From Aquamicrobium sp. (GTDB lineage Bacteria; Pseudomonadota; Alphaproteobacteria; Rhizobiales; Rhizobiaceae), in contig JACZJD010000115.1 in the NCBI GenBank assembly GCA_014860725.1, positions 1 to 11,773 of the forward strand: a stretch of DNA of 11,773 nt, in the 5' to 3' direction. Below are positions 4,953 to 10,878 of the stretch, piece after piece. The position numbers and the translations under genes were made by a program. The notes beneath the pieces were generated by a model. It was not told the origin of the DNA and made no database searches. It was given only the letters and a program-made list of their open reading frames with translations. Every line of letters begins with the position of its first letter. Position 1 is the first letter of the stretch.

Positions 4953-7514
4953 ATGGCAGAGTTTCCGCAAAGGGCGCGGGTCGTCATCGTCGGGCTGGGC
5001 GGCATCGTCGGCGCCTCGCTCGCCCACCATCTGATCGAGCGCGGCTGGGACGACATCGTCGGCATCGACAAGTCGGGCATCCCGACCGACATCGGCTCGA
5101 CCGCGCACGCCTCCGACTTCTGCTACACGACCAGCCACGATTTCCTCTCCTGCTGGACGACGCTCTATTCCATCGACTTCTACGACAGGCTCGGCCACTA
5201 CGACCGCGTCGGCGGGCTCGAGGTGGCGCGCGTCGGCGACGATGCGCGCATGGACGAGATCAGGCGCAAGGTGGCCTCCGCCAAGGCGTTCGGCACCCGG
5301 GCGCGGCTGATCGGGCCGGCGGAGATCAAGGAAAAATTCCCGCTGATCGAGGAGAGCCTGGTACAGGGCGGCCTGTGGGACCCCGACGCCGGCCTCGTCG
5401 TGCCGCGCTCGCAGACGGTGGCCGGCAAGCTCGTCGACATGGCCGAGGCGTCGGGCAAGCTCCGGGCCTTCGCCAACACATCGGCGACGTCGCTCCTCAT
5501 CGAGGACGGCCGTATCCGGGGCGTGGTGACGGAGCGCGGCACCATCCTTGCCGACCTCGTCGTGGTCTGCGCCGGCCTGTGGGGGCGGCTGATCGCCGAA
5601 ATGGCGGGCGAGGACCTGCCGGTGATGCCCATCGACCACCCGTTGACCTTCTTCGGCCCCTATACGGAGTTCGCCGGCACGGGCAAGGAGATCGGCTTTC
5701 CGCTGCTGCGCGACCAGGGCAACTCCGCCTATATGCGCGACACCGGCGACCCCGTCACCTCCGAGGGCGGCATGATCGAGTGGGGCTATTACGAGGAGAC
5801 GAATCCGCGCCTCGTCCACCCGCGCGACCTGTTGGAAAAGGGCGAGGCGCGGCTGTCGCCGTCGCAGCGCGACCTCGACATGGAGCAGATTCTCGAGCCG
5901 CTGGAGCGCGCCATCGCGCTGACGCCGATCCTCGGCGAACTCGGCTACGACGAGCGGCGCTCCTTCAACGGGCTGCTGCAGGTGACGGCCGACGGCGGCC
6001 CGTCGATCGGCGAGAGCCGCAAGGTCGCGGGGCTGTGGTACGCGGTCGCCATCTGGGTCAAGGATGCGCCGGGCATGGCGAAGCTCGTCGCCGACTGGAT
6101 GACGGACGGGCGCACGAGGATCGACCACGCCCGCATCGACTATGCCCGCTTCCACGACCACCAGCTCGACGCGGGATTCGTCGAGGGGCGCTGCGGCGAG
6201 GCGGCGTGCAAGGTCTACAATCCCGCCGTCCATCCGCGCGAGCCCTATGCGACGGGCCGCGACGTCCGCCGCTCGCCCTTCCACGAGCGCGAGAAGGAAC
6301 TGGGCGGGTATTTCATGGAGCTGGGCGGTTGGGAGCGCGCCCACGGCTATGCCGCCAACGAGCATCTCCTGGAAAAGTACGGCGCGCGCGTGCCGGTGCG
6401 CGAGAACGAGTGGGACAACCGCCATTTCTGGCGCGTCTCCAACGCCGAGCATCTGGCGATGAGCGAGGATTGCGGCATCGTCAACCTGTCGCATTTCGCC
6501 ATCTACGACGTCGAGGGGCCGGACCATGTCGCGCTCCTCGAATGGCTGTGCGCGGCGAAGATCGGCGGCGATGCCAATATCGGCCGCGGCATCTACACCC
6601 ATTTCCTCGACGACGAGGGCATGGTGCGCGCCGACCTGACCGTGATGCGGCTTGCCGACCGCTGTCGCGTCATCGACGGGGCGGATGCCGGCCCGCGCGA
6701 CCTCGCCTATATGAGGCGGGTCGCCGGGGACAGGGGCTTCGACGTCGCCATCACCGACATGACGGAAAAGCGCGTCACCATCGGCATCTGGGGGCCGAAC
6801 GCGCGGGCGACGCTGCAGAAGGCGGTGGAGGAGCCCGATGCGCTGCTGCCGGAGAATTTCCCCTTCGCCACCATCAGGCCGGTGCGCATCGCGGGAAAGG
6901 ACGTTGATGCCTTCCGCATCTCCTATGTCGGCGAGCAGGGCTTCGAGCTGCACATGGCCTATGAGGACGGGCTCGCGGTGTGGGACGCGCTGCGGGCGAC
7001 GGGGGTCATGGCCTTCGGCGTCGAGACCTATGCCAATTCGCGCCGCATGGAAAAGAGCCTCAGGCTCCAGAACGCCGACCTGACGACCGAATACAACCTG
7101 TTCGAGGCCGATCTGGCGCGCCCCAAGGTCAAGGAGGCGGATTTCCGCGGCAAGGCGAAGCATCTCGAATACCGCGCGCGGGCGCACCAGCCGGCCATGC
7201 TGTGCACGCTGGTGCTGACCGACACGACCGATTCGAAGGGCGTCGTGCGCTATCCGGTCGGCACCATGCCGGTGATGGACCCGGAAACGGGCGAGACGCT
7301 GGTCGACGAGCTCGGCCGCCGTTCCTATACGACCTCGGTCGCCTACGGGCCGTCGCTGGGGAGGAACATCGCGCTCGCCTACCTGCCCTGGGCTTGGTGC
7401 CGGGAGGGCCTGCGGGTCGCGGTCGAATATTTCGGCGAGACCTTCCCGGCCGAGGTGGCGGCGGTCGGCTACAGGGCGCTCTACGACCCCGAAAACCTGA
7501 AGCCGCGCAGCTGA
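4953..7514 (+). CDS. FAD-dependent oxidoreductase fused to GcvT aminomethyltransferase domain (853 aa, dimethylglycine/sarcosine dehydrogenase type)
   Basis: This protein is predicted to oxidatively remove an N-methyl group from an amine and pass the one-carbon unit to tetrahydrofolate. The N-terminal DAO domain (about 8-385) opens with the Rossmann motif VVIVGLGGIVGASLAHHL. GSTAHAS places a histidine (residue 52) where dimethylglycine dehydrogenase binds FAD covalently. A linker (FAO_M-like, about 385-440) leads to the folate-binding GcvT domain (about 445-720), which shows CGIVNLSHF, GIWGPNARATL, SYVGEQGFELH and SRRMEKSLRLQ. A GcvT C-terminal barrel follows (about 740-845, with SLGRNIALAYL). 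The length matches the family. ATG 4953 is preferred because GGAG lies 9 bases upstream. ATG 4935 adds six residues and lacks a ribosome-binding site. The substrate is not determinable: dimethylglycine, sarcosine and other N-methyl compounds are all possible. A GbdR-like regulator lies two genes downstream. Confidence 0.9.
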   Translation: MAEFPQRARVVIVGLGGIVGASLAHHLIERGWDDIVGIDKSGIPTDIGSTAHASDFCYTTSHDFLSCWTTLYSIDFYDRLGHYDRVGGLEVARVGDDARMDEIRRKVASAKAFGTRARLIGPAEIKEKFPLIEESLVQGGLWDPDAGLVVPRSQTVAGKLVDMAEASGKLRAFANTSATSLLIEDGRIRGVVTERGTILADLVVVCAGLWGRLIAEMAGEDLPVMPIDHPLTFFGPYTEFAGTGKEIGFPLLRDQGNSAYMRDTGDPVTSEGGMIEWGYYEETNPRLVHPRDLLEKGEARLSPSQRDLDMEQILEPLERAIALTPILGELGYDERRSFNGLLQVTADGGPSIGESRKVAGLWYAVAIWVKDAPGMAKLVADWMTDGRTRIDHARIDYARFHDHQLDAGFVEGRCGEAACKVYNPAVHPREPYATGRDVRRSPFHEREKELGGYFMELGGWERAHGYAANEHLLEKYGARVPVRENEWDNRHFWRVSNAEHLAMSEDCGIVNLSHFAIYDVEGPDHVALLEWLCAAKIGGDANIGRGIYTHFLDDEGMVRADLTVMRLADRCRVIDGADAGPRDLAYMRRVAGDRGFDVAITDMTEKRVTIGIWGPNARATLQKAVEEPDALLPENFPFATIRPVRIAGKDVDAFRISYVGEQGFELHMAYEDGLAVWDALRATGVMAFGVETYANSRRMEKSLRLQNADLTTEYNLFEADLARPKVKEADFRGKAKHLEYRARAHQPAMLCTLVLTDTTDSKGVVRYPVGTMPVMDPETGETLVDELGRRSYTTSVAYGPSLGRNIALAYLPWAWCREGLRVAVEYFGETFPAEVAAVGYRALYDPENLKPRS

Positions 7515-7573
7515 GGCGGCCCGCGGTCGCAAAAACGTGAAGGGATAGGGCACGGGCGCGCCGGCCGTTTGTC

Positions 7574-7601
7574 TTTCCATCGGACGTCGTTCGCGTATCC
7601 T
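7574..7601 (+). promoter_or_regulatory. Promoter candidate abutting the DUF1194 start codon
   Basis: TTTCCA (7574-7579), a 16-base spacer and TATCCT (7596-7601) end six bases before ATG 7608. If real, transcription would begin at or next to the start codon. The flank TGTCTTTCCAT is shared with the site before the 95-residue gene. Confidence 0.3.
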
Positions 7602-7607
7602 GCCCGC

Positions 7608-8441
7608 ATGTCACGCTCACGGCGCTTCCGGCCTGCGTTGCAGGCGGGCCTTATCCTCACGGCGGCGAGCGCCTTCGCCGCGGAGGCCGCTGCCGAGCCG
7701 GTCGATGTCGAGCTGATCCTCGCGGTCGACGTCTCGCTGTCCATGTCCCCCGACGAGCTCGCCATCCAGCGCGACGGCTATGCGGCCGCGCTGAAGCACC
7801 GCGACGTCATCCGCGCCATCGAGAGCGGCATGCACGGCAAGATCGCGCTCACCTATGTCGAGTGGGCGGGCGCCGACGTGCAGCACGTCATCGTGCCGTG
7901 GACCATCGTCGCCGGCGCCGAGGATGCGCGGCAGGTGGCCGAGAAGCTGACGCTTTCCCCGCCCAACAGCGCCCGGCGCACCTCGATCTCCGGCGCGCTG
8001 CACTTCGCCGGCGACCTTTTCGCCGAGAGCCCGCATCGCGGCATGCGGCGGGTGGTCGACGTCTCCGGCGACGGGCCGAACAACCAGGGCACGCCGGTGA
8101 ACGATGCGCGCGACGCGCTGGTGTCGCAGGGCATCACCATCAACGGCCTGCCGCTGATGACGACGAGCGGCTTCGGCGGCCGCTTCGAGATATCCGACCT
8201 CGACGCCTATTACCGCGACTGCGTGATCGGCGGGCCGGGGGCGTTCATGATCCCGGTCAACGACTGGAGCCAGTTCCCCGAGGCGGTGCGGCGCAAGCTG
8301 GTGCTGGAGCTGGCCGGCGACGCGCGGCCGGGCGGGCGGCTTCCCGTGCTGCGCGCCGCGGTGGAGATGGGCGGCTCGGACTGCATGGTCGGCGAGAAGA
8401 TGTGGCTCAACCGCTCGTGGATGTGGGAAGGCGGCCGGTAG
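7608..8441 (+). CDS. DUF1194 (von Willebrand A-like) secreted protein (277 aa)
   Basis: This is an exported protein with a vWA-like fold. The function of the family is unknown, and vWA domains usually bind protein partners through a metal ion. Residues 1-29 form a signal peptide (basic n-region SRSRRFR, then a hydrophobic core, ending AEAAA). The mature protein starts with DVELILAVDVSLSM, giving the MIDAS motif D41-x-S43-x-S45. The other expected metal ligands are T125 in RRTSISGAL and D155 in DVSGDGPNN. The end contains GGSDCMVGEKMW. The length agrees with DUF1194 proteins. ATG 7608 is chosen because it starts the signal peptide directly. There is no ribosome-binding site before it, and the TTG at 7569 would add 13 residues and also lacks one. 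It lies 93 bases after the FAD/GcvT gene on the same strand, but a shared function is only a guess. Confidence 0.88.
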   Translation: MSRSRRFRPALQAGLILTAASAFAAEAAAEPVDVELILAVDVSLSMSPDELAIQRDGYAAALKHRDVIRAIESGMHGKIALTYVEWAGADVQHVIVPWTIVAGAEDARQVAEKLTLSPPNSARRTSISGALHFAGDLFAESPHRGMRRVVDVSGDGPNNQGTPVNDARDALVSQGITINGLPLMTTSGFGGRFEISDLDAYYRDCVIGGPGAFMIPVNDWSQFPEAVRRKLVLELAGDARPGGRLPVLRAAVEMGGSDCMVGEKMWLNRSWMWEGGR

Positions 8442-8448
8442 CGGCCGC
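8431..8448 (+). other. GC hairpin spanning the DUF1194 stop codon
   Basis: GCGGCCG-GTAG-CGGCCGC is a perfect 7-bp stem whose loop contains the TAG stop (8439-8441). No T-run follows directly. It may affect termination or mRNA stability. Confidence 0.35.
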
Positions 8449-8467
8449 GTCGCTGCGGGAAAGATTC

Positions 8468-8494
8468 AAGCGAGCGGCTCAACGCCTTGTTTTT
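8468..8494 (+). terminator. Weak terminator candidate after DUF1194
   Basis: AAGCG and CG-C-CTT can pair with one bulge, followed by GTTTTT (8489-8494). The stem is short and bulged. It lies in the 96-base gap between two convergent genes, where termination is expected. Confidence 0.3.
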
Positions 8495-8537
8495 ACGCGT
8501 GTCTCCCGAGAACGGCTCCTGCTTTCGGGGGCGTGCA

Positions 8538-9536
8538 TCAGGCCGCCATCAGCGGCTTGCGCTCGCCGCGCTCCTGTTGCGGCGAGCGGGCGTAGAGCTC
8601 GCGGTAGCACTTCGAGAAGTGCGAGGCCGAGACGAAGCCGCAGGCCACCGCCACCTCCACCACCGGCAGCGACGACTGGATGAGGAGATGGCGCGCCCGG
8701 TCGAGCCGGATCTCCAGATAGTAACGCGCGGGCGAGCGGCCCATCTCCTGGCTGAACAGGCGCTCGATCTGGCGGCGCGACAGGCCGACATGGTCGGCGA
8801 TCTCGACCAGCGACAGCGGCTCCGCGAGGTTGGCCTCCATCAGCTCGATGATGGTCAGCACCTTCGAGTTCTGCACGCCGAGGCGGGCGCGCAGCGGCAG
8901 GCGCTGGCGGTCGGTCGGGCTGCGCACCCGGTCGGTCAGCACCTGCTCGCAGACTCGGTTGACGACGCTGTCGCCGAAATCGTCGCCGATCAGCTTCAGC
9001 ATCATGTCGAGCGCGGCGGTGCCGCCGGCGCAGGTGTAGATGTTGGCGTCGACCTCGAACAGGTCGGCATAGACGTTGACCTTGGGAAAGGACTCGGCGA
9101 AGCCCGGCAGGTTCTCCCAGTGGATGGCGCAGCGGCGGCCGGAAAGCAGCCCCGCCTGCGCCAGCACGTGCGCCCCGGTGCACAGGCCGCCGACGGCGAT
9201 GCCGCGATTGTGCGTCTCGCGCAGCCAGGCGAAGACCGACTTCTCCCGATAGGTCTCGACGTTGAGCCCTGAGCAGACGATGACCATCGACGGGCGCTCC
9301 GCCCCGGCCATCCGCCGCCGCTCCTCGTCGAGCGAGGTGTCGACGGCGCATTCGACGCCGTTCGAGGCGCGCACCGGCTTTCCGTCGAGGCTGGCAAGCC
9401 GCCAGCGATAGCCTTCATAGCCCAGCATCCGGTTGGCCGAACGCAACGGCTCCAGCGCCGTCGCGAAGGCGATCATGGTGAAATCCGGCACCAGAAAGAA
9501 GACGATCGAGCGCTTGACGGCGTTGCCCTGGGACAC
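8538..9536 (-). CDS. GlxA family transcriptional regulator, GbdR-like (DJ-1/PfpI plus AraC helix-turn-helix, 332 aa)
   Basis: This is a DNA-binding regulator with an N-terminal class I glutamine-amidotransferase/DJ-1-like sensor domain and a C-terminal AraC domain. The sensor domain (about 8-175) contains FFLVPDFTMIAFATALEPLR and the nucleophile-elbow-like GGLCTGAHVLAQAGLL (Cys119), then RRCAIHWENLPGF. The AraC domain carries two helix-turn-helix units: EIADHVGLSRRQIERLF (about 243-259) and VAVACGFVSASHFSKCYREL (about 291-310). The layout resembles GbdR, CdhR and related regulators of glycine betaine, carnitine and arginine catabolism, so control of the nearby FAD/GcvT gene is a reasonable inference. 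I place the start at GTG 9536: GGAGGAG (9543-9549) sits 6 bases upstream and the family's conserved start follows. An upstream ATG at 9578 would add 14 unrelated residues. The ligand is unknown. Confidence 0.9.
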   Translation of the reverse strand: MSQGNAVKRSIVFFLVPDFTMIAFATALEPLRSANRMLGYEGYRWRLASLDGKPVRASNGVECAVDTSLDEERRRMAGAERPSMVIVCSGLNVETYREKSVFAWLRETHNRGIAVGGLCTGAHVLAQAGLLSGRRCAIHWENLPGFAESFPKVNVYADLFEVDANIYTCAGGTAALDMMLKLIGDDFGDSVVNRVCEQVLTDRVRSPTDRQRLPLRARLGVQNSKVLTIIELMEANLAEPLSLVEIADHVGLSRRQIERLFSQEMGRSPARYYLEIRLDRARHLLIQSSLPVVEVAVACGFVSASHFSKCYRELYARSPQQERGERKPLMAA

Positions 9537-9565
9537 TTGCGCCTCCTCCCGGACTGAAGCGGCCC

Positions 9566-9590
9566 GCTGACATCTCATGTCGCGATCAGC
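9566..9590 (-). promoter_or_regulatory. Dyad in the leader of the GlxA-family regulator (possible operator)
   Basis: GACAT-CTC-ATGTC (9569-9581) is an inner inverted repeat. GCTGA (9566-9570) and TCAGC (9586-9590) are complementary outer arms placed asymmetrically. The site overlaps the predicted transcription start, so it could be an autorepression operator or a leader hairpin. Confidence 0.35.
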
Positions 9591-9593
9591 AAA

Positions 9594-9622
9594 GCGTCAT
9601 CAGGAAATCGCTTCGCTGTCAA
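9594..9622 (-). promoter_or_regulatory. Candidate promoter for the GlxA-family regulator
   Basis: On the minus strand a perfect consensus -35, TTGACA (9622-9617), is followed after 17 bases by TGACGC (9599-9594), a poor -10. A strong -35 with a weak -10 would give a start near 9587 and a leader of about 50 bases. Confidence 0.45.
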
Positions 9623-9650
9623 TGGGATGTCGTGGAGGATTCTGACAAGC

Positions 9651-9670
9651 GCGGCACGGCCTCGTACCGC
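9651..9670 (-). terminator. Hairpin directly after the DUF1127 stop, possible terminator
   Basis: On the minus strand GCGGTACG-AGGC-CGTGCCGC forms an 8-bp stem (one G-T pair) starting at the base after the stop codon. The following GCTTGTC is not a real T-run, so termination is uncertain. Confidence 0.4.
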
Positions 9671-9838
9671 TCAACGCCGGTAGCGCAGCGGCTCCCGCCG
9701 CTCGTCGACGGCGTCGGGCCAGCCGATGTCCTTCTGGATGTCGCGCGGCAGGCTCGAAATCTCGATATAGGTGGCGAGACGCCGGCGCCGCATGCGGTAG
9801 TCGGAGGCGAGGCGGCTGATCGTGTTCAGGATCGACAT
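9671..9838 (-). CDS. DUF1127 domain micro-protein (55 aa)
   Basis: This is a very small arginine-rich protein (12 Arg in 55 residues) of the DUF1127 (YjiS-like) group, abundant in alphaproteobacteria. The core is RRRRLATYIEISSLPRDIQKDIGWPD (about 17-42), where the LPRDIQKDIG part corresponds to the family signature L-x-D-x-x-L-x-D-I-G, here with I in place of the second L. The C-terminus is basic (ERREPLRYRR). Members have been linked to stress, phosphate and carbon metabolism and RNA turnover, but no single biochemical role is settled. ATG 9838 is supported by AAGGAG 6 bases upstream and by the conserved family start. The longer in-frame ORF to 9916 lies in the promoter region. The gene is divergent from the LysR gene. 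In Brucella the LysR regulator VtlR activates genes for DUF1127 proteins, which suggests direct control here. Confidence 0.85.
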   Translation of the reverse strand: MSILNTISRLASDYRMRRRRLATYIEISSLPRDIQKDIGWPDAVDERREPLRYRR

Positions 9839-9892
9839 GGCTGTCTCCTTTTCCCGGGAGCGGCGACCACGCTGCCGCCGCTTTCGGACTTG

Positions 9893-9920
9893 ACTATGAC
9901 ACAGCCATATGTTCAATCAA
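9893..9920 (-). promoter_or_regulatory. Candidate promoter for the DUF1127 gene
   Basis: On the minus strand TTGATT (9920-9915), a 16-base spacer and CATAGT (9898-9893) form a plausible promoter, with a start near 9886 and a leader of about 47 bases. Its -35 lies inside the left arm of the inverted repeat at 9914-9959, as expected for an activator acting at the -35. Confidence 0.45.
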
Positions 9921-9959
9921 ACGAAATGGAATGATGAATTCATTCAGAAAACTTGATTG
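9914..9959. promoter_or_regulatory. Inverted repeats between the divergent DUF1127 and LysR genes
   Basis: CAATCAA (9914-9920) and TTGATTG (9953-9959) are perfect inverted copies 32 bases apart. Between them lie ATGAATTCAT (9934-9943, a perfect 10-base palindrome) and GAATG...CATTC (9929-9933 and 9941-9945). The region is clearly more AT-rich than its surroundings. LysR regulators typically bind two or more dyad sites in such divergent gaps. The right arm overlaps the ribosome-binding site of the LysR gene, which suggests autorepression. Confidence 0.5.
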
Positions 9960-9968
9960 GAGGCGATC

Positions 9969-10865
9969 ATGAACGCGCCGCTCAACCATCCGCTGCCGCT
10001 GCTCGACCTCGACGTGCTGCGCACCTTCGTCGCCATCGCCGAGACCGGCAGCTTCACGCTCGCGGCGAGCTCGGTGTTCCGCACGCCCTCGGCGGTGTCG
10101 ATGCAGATCAAGAAGCTGGAGGAGACGCTGGGCGTCTCCGTCTTCTCGCGCGATGCGCGCTCGGTGTCGCTGACGCAGGACGGCGAGATGCTGATGGGCT
10201 ATGCGCGGCGCATGCTGGCGCTGAACCGCGAGGCGGTGTCGAAGTTCATCGTGCCGGACATCGCCGGCGTGGTGCGGCTCGGCTCGCCCGACGACTATGG
10301 CGAGCGCGTGCTGCCCAACGTGCTCAGGCGCTTCGCGCAGACGCATCCGTCGATCGCCGTGGACGTGACGATCGACATGAGCGTCAACCTGCGCCGCCGC
10401 CTGGCGGAACGGCAGCTCGACATCACGCTCTTCACCGTGTGCCGCAACGTGCCGGCCGACGCGGAGATCCTGCTCACCGAGCCCGTGGTGTGGGCCGGCG
10501 CCAAGGGCGGCTGCGCCTATCTGCGCGAGCCGCTTCCGGTCTCGCTGTGGGAGGAGGGCTGCGTGTGGCGGGCCGACGCGCTGGAGGCGCTGGGCCGCGA
10601 GGGGCGCGACTACCGCGTCGCTTATATGAGCGCCCACACCGCCGGCCAGCGCGCGGCGATCCTGGCCGATCTCGCGGTCGCGCCGCTGCCGAAGTCGTTC
10701 ATCGGCGACGACATCGTGGCGCTGGGGCCGGAGGAGGGGCTGCCGACGCTGTCCAACTACAATCTGGCGATGGTCGTGGCGTCGGACGCCTCCGCCCCGG
10801 TGCTGGCGGCGGCCGAGCACATCCGCGCCACCTTCGAGGCGTTCCACGAGACCGGCGGGTTCTGA
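9969..10865 (+). CDS. LysR family transcriptional regulator, LsrB/VtlR-like (298 aa)
   Basis: This is a DNA-binding regulator with a winged helix-turn-helix at residues 13-71: DLDVLRTFVAIAETGSF, the recognition region RTPSAVSMQIKKLEETLG, then FSRDARSVSLTQDGE. An effector-binding domain follows (about 100-290). The wording of the N-terminal half and the later SLWEEGCVWR and SAHTAGQRAAI stretches match, from memory, the LsrB (Sinorhizobium) / VtlR (Brucella, Agrobacterium) subgroup, which controls small RNAs, DUF1127 genes, redox balance and host interaction. Cysteines are at 158, 182 and 198. Orthology to the named proteins is not proven, since these genomes may carry several paralogs. ATG 9969 has GGAGG 5 bases upstream (9959-9963). 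The divergent DUF1127 gene fits the VtlR pattern. The gene ends 13 bases from the convergent hydrolase gene. Confidence 0.88.
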   Translation: MNAPLNHPLPLLDLDVLRTFVAIAETGSFTLAASSVFRTPSAVSMQIKKLEETLGVSVFSRDARSVSLTQDGEMLMGYARRMLALNREAVSKFIVPDIAGVVRLGSPDDYGERVLPNVLRRFAQTHPSIAVDVTIDMSVNLRRRLAERQLDITLFTVCRNVPADAEILLTEPVVWAGAKGGCAYLREPLPVSLWEEGCVWRADALEALGREGRDYRVAYMSAHTAGQRAAILADLAVAPLPKSFIGDDIVALGPEEGLPTLSNYNLAMVVASDASAPVLAAAEHIRATFEAFHETGGF

Positions 10866-10866
10866 C

Positions 10867-10878
10867 GCCGCGGGCGGC
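10867..10878. other. GC hairpin filling the gap between convergent lysR-type and hydrolase genes
   Basis: GCCGC-GG-GCGGC occupies 12 of the 13 bases between the two stop codons. Being a palindrome, it folds in both transcripts. There is no T-run on either strand, so any terminating effect is speculative. Confidence 0.35.

Noticed and set aside
4914..7580. An 888-codon minus-strand open frame opposite the FAD/GcvT gene
   Set aside because: It is again an antisense shadow. The plus strand carries a full DAO-GcvT protein with clear motifs, and the minus frame has none.
4785..9536. A complete glycine betaine/dimethylglycine catabolic operon
   Set aside because: Only one catabolic gene is present. 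The DUF1194 gene has no known link, and other expected genes (betaine demethylase, serine hydroxymethyltransferase, transporter) are not in the window.
9537..9670. AbcR-type small RNA gene near the LsrB/VtlR-like regulator
   Set aside because: AbcR genes neighbour lsrB/vtlR in some genomes, so I looked for one. I found no convincing promoter-plus-terminator unit or characteristic pyrimidine-rich loops. The gap is explained by the GlxA regulator's leader.
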